Origin: Galaxea fascicularis
Taxonomy: Eukaryota; Cnidaria; Anthozoa; Scleractinia; Euphylliidae
DNA: 64,000 bases
Direction: 5' to 3'
Assembly: GCA_948470475.1 (NCBI GenBank)
Contig: OX419346.1
Location: 18,915,417-18,979,416, forward strand
The notes under the pieces were generated by a model, which saw only the letters and a program-made list of their open reading frames with translations, did no database searches and was not told where the DNA came from. Shown here piece after piece: positions 20,310-33,148 of the stretch. The position numbers were made by a program, and so were the translations under genes. Within the stretch, counting starts at the first letter, position 1, and each line of letters starts with the position of its first letter.

Positions 20310-23300
20310 GCTGTTGATGCTGTTTTTGATTTTCAAAGTCTAGAAGAAAATTTATGAACCAAAGCTGTAAATTCGAAGAAAATGCCAGCGAAATAAGTCT
20401 GCAATTCTGAGAATATAAGTTACGAAATCTCAATTCCATTAGGCTGGCAACGTGTTCCTCGTAAATTGTTCAGTAAGAATACTTACTTACGGCTTCCTTT
20501 TGTTTCCTAATCGGTAATTCAAGAAAATAGTTCAGTTGCTTATTTGCTGCCGTAAGTTGGTTTCAGCTGGGCTTGTCTCGTCGAAAGCTCGCGTTCGTTT
20601 TAAACAATCGCATTCAGTTGAGAATTGACCTAGCGAAGATCACGTCGTAAAAAGTAGGAATCGAAGCGAGTTATTTTGTCTGAGTACATCGTTGATGAAA
20701 AATATAGTAACTGAGAGTTGTGAGATTTGTTGTTTATAAAAACTGCAATTTAGGATGAAAATAAACTCGGACAATTTGCAATCATTTTGCAACTGAGAAG
20801 CAAACAAAACCTTTCAATATTTTCCGTGTATTTTCGGTACAATTGGATTGTGTATTAGCTATCGTTTACCCTTTTCGCGAAAATTTCGTGCGGAAAGTAG
20901 GACAAAATTGGCGAATTACTGAACTGTACAAAAATCTTCATTCACCTCCTGAGAGTATAAATAAAGATGGCTACTTTCTTGGTAGGGGGCCGTTGAAGAG
21001 TATCTTTTTACCGCACATAAAACATTTAGCAATTATCGTATTCTGGTAATTTGGTTGTCTGATCAGAGAGCCTCCTGCCTCAAATATTTGAAATAAGCTT
21101 TTAAAAAATTTAAGGGTAGCAACATTATTGACACCAAACAATTAGTTCCTATAAAAAACAAAAACAAAAAAAAAAACAGGAAAGAATGTATAACTAATGG
21201 CAAAAAAACATATATATATATATGTTAAAAAGTTTTCCCTGTAATGATGGAAACCGCCGGACAATTTCGGCTTAACGTATATTTTGACAAGACTGAAGAA
21301 ACATGGTACAAACGTTTTGATCGTATGGTAATTTGTTCATTTTGGAATTATTGCGTGTAAAAGTTGGCTCTTTCATGATTAGAAGAGCATGTAGATGAAG
21401 GCAAAATAAACGATGTTTCGTTTCCTGTTTCGCCTGGACAATTTTGTAAGCTTAGTCGTGGAATTTGTTTCAGGCCGGAGTAACAGTCCAGTAAATCAAT
21501 CTTGGGAGGTGATCACAGAATGCAGAATGCGACCAGACGCAACAATGCACTTCAAGAAATAACTGAACAGTGACTGACGAACATATTGGAAGGTCTCCAA
21601 AATTTCTAATTTGATCGAGTCCTTATACAAAACATGGCGGCTTCCATGCGATGATTACACAACTTATAAAATGTCAAAAAATGGATAACTGGAAACCAAT
21701 TTCTCTTGAAGAAAATCGATTTTTTGCACCTGCTCTTCGAAATTAAACAAAAACTCTGAAAATAAAAAGAAGCTTTTTGAAATACTAATTCGATGAAATG
21801 GTAATTCGGAACTCTCGAAACCTTTTGGGCCTATTTCGTTTTCAACAATGGAATTTTGCAACAAATTTTCTCTTTCGTATCTTGAAATCGTAACAAAAAG
21901 GTAGGTTTTTAAAATAAGTGGATCGCAGTTTTTAAATGGCTTTTCGGGCCGGAAAAGTTTACGAGACTTACGTGAAACAGGCCCCTGGAAAGAGTTAAGC
22001 GCGAGCGAAAAGTCGTACTAGAGGTAGAAAGAGAATTTTTATTACGGATGAATCTTCATTTAAAATTTCCCACAAAGTAAATTGAATGAATTCATGTTTT
22101 CGTTGCAAAACTAGTTAACGTCGGTACACCAGATTTGATCATAGAAAAGGCTTGAAAATTTTGATAGCTTTTCAAGCATTTGCTTGACTGAACGACAGAA
22201 AAGTTACAGAAACATGGAATTGTCAATACAGGTTGGCAGAGCTCTTAGCTGATCAAGGATTTAATCAAGCATTCGTTTACTCGACTCAGTGAATTTCTGC
22301 TGTAAATCAACATTTCAACAGATGGATTGGTTGGTTTTATTAGCTACTGCCAAACTGATTAAATCCCTAAACGTTTTATTTACTTCTCCGGCTCGCACGA
22401 ACGATAACAAGCTAAGAGCGAAGGTTTCGTAATTCTGACGGCAAAGACTGGGAAAAGCGTCAGTTTCCTTTTAATGCTCCACCAAACGATGTCAAATTTG
22501 TTTAAAAAAAATATAAGCAAAGAAACAAAATTAATGTACACTCAGTTAAAGCAGGATAAATATAAAAAGCTTAGATCGTTCAACGTTACCTTAAATTTGG
22601 CGATCAGACCTTAGTCCAAAGAGACATAAAACCTTCCTTAATGAGCCAAGCACTCAAAACGTTTAGTTTATCGTTTACGATTTAAATTTGCAGCCCTTTT
22701 TATCGCGTTAAATTGATTACTTTCATAATCTCTTGAAAATCTATTTGCATTTTCAGTATCCGGCATTTGCATTTATTAGGCTTAAATTGGTGGTTGACAC
22801 AAAAGGCAACGGCTAATGGGTTGTTCCTCTGGCAGAACCCACCGTGTTTCATTTTAATCATTAATTTACCTGGTATTGTATTTCCCGAAACCAATTTCTG
22901 ACGAAGTGCCAGCAAAGTAAAGCAAAAAGAAGGGTTCTAATGCGTATTGTCCCTTCAGATAATATCGCACGATGATATTCATGCCCTAATTTATAAGATT
23001 AGCGATGCCATTTAAGTTTCGGTCTTCAGTCAAAACAAACATTATCAACCGTTTTCATCTTTAAATTGGTAGTTCGTTTTCTTCTCCATCGACAGATTGA
23101 ATCTATAGATTGGATTTTATAGCATTTAATTTCTTCATATTCCAGACAGGAGAGTCAAGGTAAAGTAAAATTAGGAAAAGAAAACTCTCACAGAATTAGC
23201 TCTCCCAAATATATAAGCTTTCGAAACATGGGAAGTCCAAGTTTTTCTAGTAATACGTCTTGAGAACGAGGTGAGATGGTTCGTAAAGTTCAGGCTTTGT

Positions 23301-24418
23301 AAATAAAAGAAAGATCCAGTTATTCAATCTTGTTACAAACATACACTGAACTCTCCAAGTTCTCCCAGCAAGGTTCCAACCTACAGTAGTATTTCGGATG
23401 TTTAACTTCAAGCTGCGGTAGATAAATAAAAGATGCAATTTTAATGTCTAATACAACTCTCCGAAAGCAAGATCCCCAGGCATGAAGGTAGCCACCATGT
23501 TGCAAGAAAGTTTAGCGGTTTCTAATTTTTACGGTTTACCTAACGATTTTTCCGACAAAACTTTATTCTACTGGAGAAATTATTCATACAAACATTACCT
23601 TTCACATGTAGCAAAGCTTGTTGGTAGGTACCTTTTATTCAAAACGTCTCTTTCGTTCAAAAACAAGACGATGAAGCAGCCGTGTTCAGTGACATCCGTT
23701 TTGCACTTTTCCATTGTATGTAGTTTAGTTTAGCAAACGCAACTTACCGAGAACCGCAAGAATAAATACCCAGCTAGAAAAAAAAACAGTATTTCATAGC
23801 CAGAAATTCTATACAACATGGCTGCCTCCTAAGCTGCAAGCATGCGCAAAGGACACATATACGGATTAAATATGGCGGCAGATCATAAAGAGAATGAGGG
23901 GGAAATTTTAAACTATTGCATTTTATGTCCTTGTCGCCGAAAATGCAACTTTCCCCAGCTCAAAAATCGATAAAGCAACGATCGAACAGCACTTCAACCG
24001 AAGGAAACGTTACGATAAAATTATTCTAGGCAGTGCCTTTTTTGATCGAAGTAGAGTCATAAATGAACACAATATCCTCTTACTAACCTTTTAAAGTAGT
24101 GTTGACCTTCATGCCTCTCTTCGTCTGCAGAGAGAAAATAGTTTCTCCGATACGTTTCCCTAGCTTCCCATTCAAAAGATGTGATGTTAAGCTACCAAAA
24201 GGACTATTTTTCTCCCCAAAAAACGTCCACTAAGGCAGTGCCTTTTTTGACCGAAAAGCAGGATTTTTTTTATGAGCCATACGCCAGGTTGGAGCCATTA
24301 GGGATGCAAACGCATTATTTTTATGATGTGCTTAAATAAATCCAGAAAAACGATTATTTACGCCTGTCCCGCTCGCACGCTTTAGTTCGTGCTCGCGAAC
24401 AGAAGTATATTGTAAGCT
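20310..24418. other. Intergenic, no gene recognised
   Basis: About 4.1 kb of A+T-rich sequence between the head-to-head GPCR genes. Seen: a (TA)7 tract at 21210-21223, and a short direct repeat GCAGTGCCTTTTTTGAYCGAA at about 24031 and 24235. No exon, RNA gene or large inverted repeat was recognised. It could hold regulatory DNA for the receptors. Confidence 0.4.
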
Positions 24419-24421
24419 TAA

Positions 24422-24662
24422 AGGTCGGGACACACCAGGCGACAAGTCGCTCCGTGTGTACTGTATGCAAAATAAGTCGCGACAACGCTGCTTTCGCTGG
24501 TTTTGTCTCTGCGATCGGTCGCGCGAATTCAAACTGGTTTGAATTCATGCAGCTGATCGCAGCGACAAAATTCTGCCGCAGCGACAATGATTTTCACAAA
24601 AATTCACCATGTCACACGAGGCGTTTTGCTGCAGCGACTTGTCGCCTAGTGTGTCCCGACCT
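24422..24662. mobile_element. Harbinger-like MITE with TAA target duplication
   Basis: Terminal repeats AGGTCGGGACACACCAGGCG and, at the right end, the reverse complement AGGTCGGGACACACTAGGCG. TAA abuts both ends (24419-24421, 24663-24665), the 3-bp TWA duplication expected of PIF/Harbinger elements. The core contains further CAGCGACAA/TTGTCGCTG inverted units. No transposase. Confidence 0.78.
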
Positions 24663-25209
24663 TAACTGTTGCGTTTCATTACCGCCTTCCAAAAACGCAT
24701 TTTAATTCCTTCTATCAGTTAATGGAACTGAATATCTCTCTTCAATTCTGTAGTTCAATGGATGAAAACTATATTTATCCATTAAAAATGAATCGTTTAA
24801 CTTAATGACGCTGTAGCACCTTCCAGGTCTAGCCATAGGAGTTTGGACATCTTAACGACCAAGAGAACGTTAATAATTTCTGTAATCATGCCTTAATTTT
24901 CACTACTTTCTACCAATTTATGTGTAGTTTATTTCATGAAACCGTGGTGGCTATATTTTATTAGTCTTTCTGTTTACAATTACTGCTAAAACAAGAGTTC
25001 AGTCTGATGCTTTTTCATCGTTATGTGAAAATTATTTCCGTGCTTCCAGTGCATACTACTTACATACGACTCAGTGCTTTCGAAATAATCGGAAAAGTAA
25101 TCGGAAAGATCTGGTGGATGTCATTCAGAGAGATTTTGAATTCTGAAAAGGAGCAAAAAGAATAGGACTTTCGCCTCAGTGTTAATAACAGGGATAACTT
25201 TATCAACAA

Positions 25210-25221
25210 ATGGATAGGGGG

Positions 25222-25257
<36 letters not shown>

Positions 25258-25362
25258 GGAGTTGTACACAATAATTTGCTTTTATCAACGCAGTTGATAA
25301 TGTAAATTAGTCGGCCGTACAGGGACTCTAAAAGCTGACGTTTCGGGCGTTAGCCCTGACCC
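25210..25362. mobile_element. Penelope-type terminal fragment with broken hammerhead motif
   Basis: The left part (GGGGGTAGTTTCTAAAGAAA, then CTGTGGTGCTGCGTCGG) matches 61466-61561 (+) and the reverse complement of 45130-45185. The right part (GATAATGTAAATTAG, CTAAAAGCTGACGTTTCGGG) matches 45040-45095. On the - strand the right part holds GCCCGAAACGTCAGC, the 3' half of a hammerhead core, but the CUGANGA half is lost at about 25357-25360. The two halves are joined head to head compared with the 45-kb copy. Confidence 0.55.
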
Positions 25363-28300
25363 CTGATTTCAAACCAGTTTTCTTTACGTTAGTAAAAGTT
25401 TAATTCCCTTGTAGTACTGATACAGGATTCTTAATTCTTACTACTTCCGATTCAGTTTTAGAGCTGAACTAGTCTTATTCGTACGATATTTCTCTGCCAA
25501 TCTCACAGTCTAAAGAGAAGGCAGTCATCTTGGTTTAGGCAGTACCTCGATTTCATGCCCGAGCCTTAATTTCTTGAATGCTCGAAAATTGACGCAATAA
25601 CCACCGCTTGTTTTTGTTTAAAGTAGCATCATTGGTAATACGTTGCCGGGTTGGTTGGTTGTGTTGGCAACTCTGACTCGAAATCTTGTCAGAATTCTAC
25701 TCTTTTAGATTTTGTCGTTGATTGACGCCCACTTAAGCTCAAGCTTATCTGACGATTTTTTAGGGCAGTAGGTCACGTAGTATGGGTTGGTACTGCAATG
25801 CCTTGATAACTCACTGGAGTTGAAAGTGTATGAAACTTTCGGGACGTTTGAGTTTCCTTTAAAATGCAGTTGAGCGTTTATTATGCGGTATCCCATTTAA
25901 CAGCCACAGTCCATGAAAAAATGTCAGTTAATCATTGTTAACAGAATCTCTATTGAACGGCCACTTTAAGCGATCGACAAAGAGTGATTTTGTATCATCG
26001 ACTCCATTGGCAAACCAAATCCCTAGTAAAATAATGGCTTGTCACTGATTTTAGCTTGGATTTTCTTTTAACCAAAGCTATCATTTAATGTCGGAGGCAC
26101 TGTTATAAATCACAATATCTCGTACATGTCGTAGCGTAGTTTACACCTCGAAACGCTCTTGTTTGTCACGTATTGCTTTCTGACCAAATTATATACACAA
26201 AATAGAATCCGCACCCAGCTTATTGTGCCAATTCTCTTTGTTATTTGTACCTCTTCCTAGCGTCTTTCGATCCCCAGGGCTTTTTAGCCACTCTTTTGCT
26301 GCCGCCAAATATCTGTTCGGAAGGACTTCATAGCCTCAGAAATCGAATGCGCCTTGAAACTTGACAAAAACCTACCGTTTTCCTCAATCGACAGTTATTG
26401 CTTACAGTATTTTCACAGGCTCCGAGAGTGACTTAAATTCGATGCGTAAACCGTTTGCAATTTATGTCGACTGACGCACAAAATAAATTTGAATTAAATC
26501 CGTTTGAACTAGAGTCGACGTATAACTTCGGGCTTAAAGTTTATTCCTTTCTGCTTTGACAGTTATTTCAGTCATTTTTTTAGTCCCCAGTGTCACTTCA
26601 TGGGCCTTAATATAAAACAGCTAACGTTATTCTTGAATTCATCCTAGATGAACTCCACTTCCGCCGCACTTCCTCGCCACGAAAGCTTACCTTAATGTCT
26701 ACTAAAATTTTGGTAACCCCTGATTATAAGGAAATAAGTGATATAATACTTTGCAAAGGAAGATCCCAAACTCGTATTGTCTTTTAAGACTGGTTGCGAC
26801 TCCTTGCCTTCGTGTTATTCGTGAAGACATAAAATGTCGAAGTCATCCAGGGGCTACCTTTATCGAGTAGAGATCCCCCAAACACGTGGCTCTCTAGAGG
26901 GTTCTCACAGAAGAAAACGTGTGAACAGGACGAGATTGGCTTTATAGTTTTACCCGGGCGCTGATCAAGAATATAACCGGAAAAAGCGACACTGTTTTAT
27001 TTATGAATCCATCTGACCAAAGAAACCGCCAGAAACGTGGGTGAAGATGATTGCCCCGCCCTTTGGTTGCCGTTAGCATCAAAAAATATTTCTGGACTTC
27101 ACTTCCTTGGCAATGTATAGCTCTATATTTCAGGATCTGCTTGAAATTTGGGAGCCAAGGACGTATAACCGCCTTCCAAAATTAACTTTTATGTTACGAA
27201 CTCTTTTTTGTGTACGAGGCAGATGTTGTAACAGTTTTATGCGAGCAGCTAAATTCCCTTCGTGGTGTTATTTTTTTAAGTGCGTACGAGCATACGTTGT
27301 GTATGGATTTACATAGGCACTTATAGCGTGAATCGCTTACTTATACATTAGGAACTGTAAGTTAATTGTTAAGAAATTAAATCCCTCCTGTTTTATTTCT
27401 TACGTAGATCTTGCTAAGTTTGCGTGCGCCGGATTGAATTGACGTGAGCTGAACAAACTTTTACTTAATTGGGGTCGCATTAGTAGCGTGAGCTGTTAAA
27501 CTGAAGTTGATCGCAGAATAATAATTAATTTTGACTGTTCTGGGATGTCTGTCATTAAGTAATGCCGACCATTAAATCATATTCTGGTTTCTTTTGTGAA
27601 AAAGAAAATGGCAAGATCTATCAATATTTTTCAGATATTTCCTTTTGTTATAATTAGTCCAATTACGCTTGTTGAACAGTTATGAAATATCATGGGAAAC
27701 TTGGCGCCTCGTTGACTGTTGTCTCACAATATCCATGTAAATTCGCGCACGTCCTCGTAAAATAAATGTCAAGTTTCCGCTGTTATACGTTATGCTTACT
27801 GAAACTACGTGGTAAAGAACTCGATGCGAGGAACAATACGCTATTTCTTGACGTAAACTCATTTGCGTGCACGACTTCCGCATAATTGAAAGATCTCTCT
27901 CTCTCTCTCTCGTTTTTAATTATCTTTTTTTCGTGAACTATAAAAAAAAGACTGATCCTTTTTCCTTAATGCATCGCGGTAAGTATTTAGACGGTCTTGC
28001 TTTCATTTGTTAATAGTTCCTGGAGACCCCATTTCGAAATTTGAATACACGGTGATCTTGAACAGTCCGTATAAAGGGGAACGCTATAGGTGAGTGCATA
28101 ACCAAAATCCATCTTCGTATTGCTACCACGCTCATCCCAGAAGAAACACCTTAAATTCTCTCTTACATGAGATGTGATTCATACCTTCCCTTTGTCATGC
28201 GTACTGCTCGAATCAGCACTTTCGACGGTGTTTCGAAAGCACCCTCCCTTTTTGGTGATTAAGCCGAAAAGAGGTGGTAATTTGCAATCCCGCAAACTGG

Positions 28301-29959
28301 AGAGGAGATAAATATGGCCCAGCTCTTTACTTGTGTCCCAGGAGCTTCGCGGTTCGTATATGCAACCAGAAGGTTCAACTTCTAATTTGATGCTGACCCT
28401 CCGTTTTCAGTTCTTCCCTTTCTTCTGATCTTAAACCAGATTAACAATGCATCTTTTTCGTTTTATTTCTAAGCATACGACTTTGCATCTTGAATCTTTA
28501 TCGACTATGGTTTGTTGGTTCACTGTGCGACACTCCGTTTCCTTGTAATAGGAAATTTACCGTAATAAAAAAAAAAAGATAATCAGGAACACCAATAAAG
28601 GGTTCCTAAACAAACTTAAAAGGATTAAAGAAACTTTATAAATGGAGAATTCCACATTCATGTTTACCCACTGCAGTTTGCAACGTGCTCATTTCCTCGC
28701 AGACGGAAAAGTTTTGAATCACTAGGTGAGCACAGTTGTAGCAACCCGAATCCACTTCAGTCGAGCATGATTTTTACAAAAACTTTATTTTTTTGTTTCT
28801 TGAAGCTTCAGTTAGTATTTACCTTTTGAAAGGCAAAACCGCCAACCACTGGCGCACGAAGCGGTTTGTGGGAAGTGAACTCTTGGCCTCCTTTAAGACT
28901 TAATTGCCATGGCAACGTTACAGGCAAAAAAAGAAAACAGAAAGAAAGAGACACCTTAACAGTATGTTAAAAAACAAATGATGATGGAAAGGCTGCTTAA
29001 GAAGTTATTTCTAAAATCGTCATGAAGGAGCCCGAATACTATCTAATTTCCGGTTTTCTTCCGAGGGTTGACAACATAGTCAAGGACACAAGCGGAAATT
29101 ACAGTCCGATAGCTTGTAAATTTGACCGATTTTGTTCCGCAAAATGCACCGTGATCATGAACTTAATGAAAAGCCAGACTACTGAACGGATTTCATGCTC
29201 AGCTTTAAAGCTTAAATCCATATTTAAATCCATAATAGATTGTATGGTCTTGCCACTTTAAAACACAGTATCTCATTTACATATATGCATGATATGGATT
29301 AATTTTATTCAGACGTCTTACCTATTTCGCACAGTTTTCGTTATTATATTGAGTTTTTGATTTGCTTTGCTATTAAAGAAAGCATTTTTAACAATTTTAT
29401 CATTTTAATTTTGGGAAGTATTTTTTTCACCTTTCAAAACTCTGATAGGTGCGGGAAATTGGGTAAAATAAACTGGGAAACTCGGAATTCTGGGAAAAAA
29501 AATTTCTACTTCTTCAGCCGAAAATGCAAGTTACGGGCAGTTGACTTAAGCCGTTAATGGGCTTGCAAAAACGATAACCATCTTACTTTAAAAACCAACT
29601 TGAAAGCAAATATCACGGTTCGACCATTGTACATTATATCGTCGAATTTCCAACCAGCATTAGACGTTCCGCCAAAGGAAAGTGCTAATCACAAGTATTA
29701 CGACCAGGTAATTTTTAGTTTTATTTCACTGTTTTAGCATTTCGACCTTGATCAAGCCAGAATTCGCTTTCTGGATTTATCTTAGTTGGGAGAAAATTCC
29801 AGAACATTTCCAATTCCATGAATGTATGGGGCACGTTCAGTTGGTTGTGTTTCGAAGCGACGCAAACAAAAGCTAGTTCTCTCGTCGATCCAAAAATTCG
29901 TTTTTCTACTTTGCGTTCTTTTCCCCTTAATTTTCCATGTGAACATATCATCGCTTTTT
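25363..29959. other. Intergenic, no gene recognised
   Basis: About 4.6 kb without a supported exon. A (CT)9 tract lies at 27894-27911. Open frames such as 25705-25896 (-), 27107-27316 (+) and 29022-29261 (+) are short and have no domain resemblance. No large inverted repeats were seen. Confidence 0.4.
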
Positions 29960-30315
29960 AGTATGTCGGAACAGGCTTTTTGTGGGGTTCGAAATCGAAA
30001 AATGAGCTATCGAGAAAATTTTACGTTATAAGAAACGATTCGCCGCTCATTCGTAACCTTCATTTCCGTTTTTAGACCTTTGCATTGAAAAACAAAAGCC
30101 GGAAACAAAAATTTAAAATCGAGTCGTAGCGATGATTTTTATTATTCGGAACAGGCTTTTTGTGGGCTTCGAAATCGAAAACTTAACTATCGAGAAAATT
30201 CTATTTGATAACAAACGTTTGGTCGCCTATTCTTAAACTCAATTTCCGCTTTTAGGCGTTTGTACTGAAAAACAAAAGCCAGAAACAAAAATTGATAAAT
30301 GGTTTCATAGCGATA
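29960..30315 (+). repeat. Tandem duplication, ~180-bp unit x2
   Basis: TCGGAACAGGCTTTTTGTGG begins at 29966 and again at 30146, exactly 180 bases apart. Both copies run in the same order through TCGAAATCGAAAA, CTATCGAGAAAATT, ATTTCCGYTTTTAG and CTGAAAAACAAAAGCC-like blocks to TAGCGAT. About 15-20 percent divergence by eye. No coding potential. Confidence 0.82.
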
Positions 30316-32120
30316 ACACCATTAACAAACCCGTGTGTGCAAAACTTTACACATATTATAAGCAATATATTTATACATGGGCTTCAATTTAATGAAAGTT
30401 ATTTTTAAAATATTGCATGGAAATCGGTTACATTGTGGACTTCATTCCAAGTTGTCATTTCTTCAATATTTTAATACTTAAGTACTTTCACCATTTGCAA
30501 CCTCCCCTACAAATCGAGAGCTTTTATGGGATATGATTTACATAATTTTCTTGTCTATGGTATTAACGGTAAATGGACAGGAAAGAGTAGGATCAGACTG
30601 AAAATGGCATAAAAGGGTCGGTCGCAGACAGCAGTTAACAACTGAATAATTTATTCAGTCGGTTTATGTACGTCAGCAGCAAAGACTTCAAAAAGAGCCG
30701 ATTTTCGGTGTCTTGTTTCAGTGTTCGCAAGCCTTAATCTTGAGCTCTGGCTGTGAAAATTAACGCGTTGCTTCACTGTTTTTTTGTTTTTTTTATCATT
30801 ATTATTAAAAAAAGATTGGGTGGTGTCCGGCTTTAGCGGCCTCCAAATTATGCTCTAGAAAGCGAGTAATTAAGTTTCCTTTTCGTGGATTAAGTTTCGG
30901 ATTTTTTATTTAAGATCAAAGTATTCACGGAAAATGGACGGCCAAATTCAGACAAGAAAGGAACTGACGCTTTCATTAATGTTTTTGCTTTGGTAATGTG
31001 GGCCTTGGTCTGTTTTTTTTTTTTCCTGTAGATAAGCCGTGATAATTTTGTATCGACGCGAAGGTAAGTGAATAATGTTACTCTGTTTCTCGCTTTATCG
31101 TAATGCCATTAAACTGAATACCTTTTTGTATTCGTCTTCCTATCCGCTGTAATGGGGAGCTTAAAGCAACGAAGATGGCAACGGCAAGGGAACGCCTCGA
31201 CAAAACAATAGGTTAAATGAGCACAAACAATCGCTCTGTACGTGGGAGTTAATCACATTTTGGTACATTTCTTTGCCGTTCTCTGCAAGACAACAACGTC
31301 AAATGACCAAATTTTAGGTATTTTCGAGAACGTGAGCGCATGAAGGCAAGTTTTTCTTTCGTTTTCTTTGCTTTAACACCGTTCACAGTAATTTAGACCC
31401 TGGACAGCAGGCCAACATTTTTCATGTTAAACAATCGCCAAAAAGTTACGAAAACGAGAAGTTGTATTTTGAAATGACGTTTTCGTTGCTGTCGCCGTCA
31501 TCGTTGCTTAAGCTTCCTACATTTAGCCACAACTACTGAGAGACCAATACAGTTTAGAATTGAAAACCTTAAAGAAAGTTAAACACCTTCAAGCTCGGTT
31601 AAGACTCTTCGTCTACCCTTCCTTTCTGCCAATTAAATGTTTCCACAAGCCAGCTGCCCCAATCTTGCTATGGCCCCACTGAATTTTAGTTTAAAGTAGA
31701 GTTTGAGCAACGACGATGACAACGAAAACGAGAGCGCCAATATCAAAACTTAACTGAAGTTTCAGTTGGCGAAAGCCATATCTCCTCTGGTGTATATTTT
31801 AGTACAATTCTCAGTTGCCGTCCGTTTGCTATTGATGATGTTGTTGTTTTCATTTCTTGTTTTTTCATACAATACAAAGTGAAACATAAGTTTGGCCAAA
31901 GCCAGAGGCTTAAATGGCTTTTGGTCAGAGACAAAGACTATTTTACAAAGAACAGTAGACTAAGCTAAGCACTTAAATAAAAAATATAGGTACTTGTAGA
32001 CTAATAGAAATGCAGAACTAATGACAATAACCCACGGTATACGGCTGATAGTTTTCTCATTCTTATTGCGATGAACGGCTGGTAAAACAGCGCATTCTCA
32101 ATAAATTATTTGCATTACAG
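30316..32120. other. Intergenic region upstream of GPCR 2
   Basis: A+T-rich with T-runs (30780-30793, 31014-31024). No exon recognised. A 3' splice-site-like TTGCATTACAG at 32110-32120 immediately before the GPCR 2 start suggests that a 5'-UTR exon lies somewhere upstream here. Confidence 0.4.
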
Positions 32121-32128
32121 AGATCAAG

Positions 32129-33118
32129 ATGTCCAATAACACATCACTTACTCAACAAGAGCACTTCTACGTTAAGAAAGTCGATTTCCAAGCAATCGCT
32201 GAACTTATTTCTGTAGCACTGCTTATCATCATCGTAAACTTCTTTGTCCTTGTTTTGTTTGCAAAACGAAGACGGCTTCGGAAGCCGCCAAATTATGTTC
32301 TCTTCAGCTTGGCAATTTGTGACTTTGTGAATGGAGCCATGAACATTCCCCTGTTTATCATCGTTGGATTCACACCGGTTGTAAAATCTCCCGAACTGCG
32401 ATTATATTTACATGTTCTGGTGGGCGTTGTGAATAATGTAACAGCCATATCAACATGCTATCACATTCTCTTCGCCACAACGGAGAAATACTTGTCTATT
32501 ATCTGGCCACTGAAGCATCGACGCATGAGCAGAAAGACAGTTTTAACGGTGTTGGCAATTATTTGGGTGGTGTCTGGCATTGTAGGTTTCTTCCCCTTCG
32601 TTTGGGTCAACGTCGAAGACAGACACACCAGAACAAATTTTCGAGTTGGACATGTTATATTTTGCCTCGTCGCCGTTTTCTTGGTGCCTTATTCTTTCAT
32701 GGTCTACGAGTTTGTGGTTATTTTCAAATGGATTTCTACTCAAGGAAAAACTAAAACCAAACGTCTTTCCGAAGTTGATACAAGTCGACAAGCTGTCCTC
32801 GAGAAGAGGTGCTTGCTGCTTTTCGTTTCCATGGCAACAGTATACCTGGTCTGTTGGTTGCCATGGTTTATTTTGATGCTGCTGTATAAGGTTTTGACCG
32901 ATAGGAGTCGTTTACCAATTCCATCGCACGTGTTTGTACTCGTGAGGTACGCTACTTCTATCATCAATCCTATTCTGTATACTTTCTTCAGGCGAGACTT
33001 TAAGAGGGCGTTCAAGTCAGTAATCTGCCGGAGGCGGAACTATTGTGGCAATTGGTTCGCTAAAGCAAGAAAAAGCAGCGGACACGGGGCTGACGGTGTG
33101 GCTGAAGATGACGTATAA
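32129..33118 (+). CDS. Rhodopsin-family (class A) GPCR 2, single coding exon
   Basis: A 329-residue seven-transmembrane receptor, paralogous over its whole length to GPCR 1 (shared blocks QAIAEL, PNYVLFSLAICDF, EKYLSIIWP, FVSMATVYL, CWLPWFILMLLY, IPSHVF, LVRYATS). Landmarks: D65 (TM2), E119-K120-Y121 (EKY where DRY is usual), CWLP 242-245, NPILY 280-284, FFRRDF. It also lacks the TM3 extracellular Cys. It differs from GPCR 1 mainly in the N-terminus, extracellular loop 2 and the C-tail, which has a CRRRNYC-type cluster. Start ATG 32129 follows an AG acceptor at 32119-32120, so a leader intron is likely. A TIR element begins only about 30 bases after the stop. It is plasma membrane by family; the ligand is unknown. 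Confidence 0.95.
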   Translation: MSNNTSLTQQEHFYVKKVDFQAIAELISVALLIIIVNFFVLVLFAKRRRLRKPPNYVLFSLAICDFVNGAMNIPLFIIVGFTPVVKSPELRLYLHVLVGVVNNVTAISTCYHILFATTEKYLSIIWPLKHRRMSRKTVLTVLAIIWVVSGIVGFFPFVWVNVEDRHTRTNFRVGHVIFCLVAVFLVPYSFMVYEFVVIFKWISTQGKTKTKRLSEVDTSRQAVLEKRCLLLFVSMATVYLVCWLPWFILMLLYKVLTDRSRLPIPSHVFVLVRYATSIINPILYTFFRRDFKRAFKSVICRRRNYCGNWFAKARKSSGHGADGVAEDDV

Positions 33119-33148
33119 ACTTTTGGCTTGTTGGTTTGCCTTTGTGTT

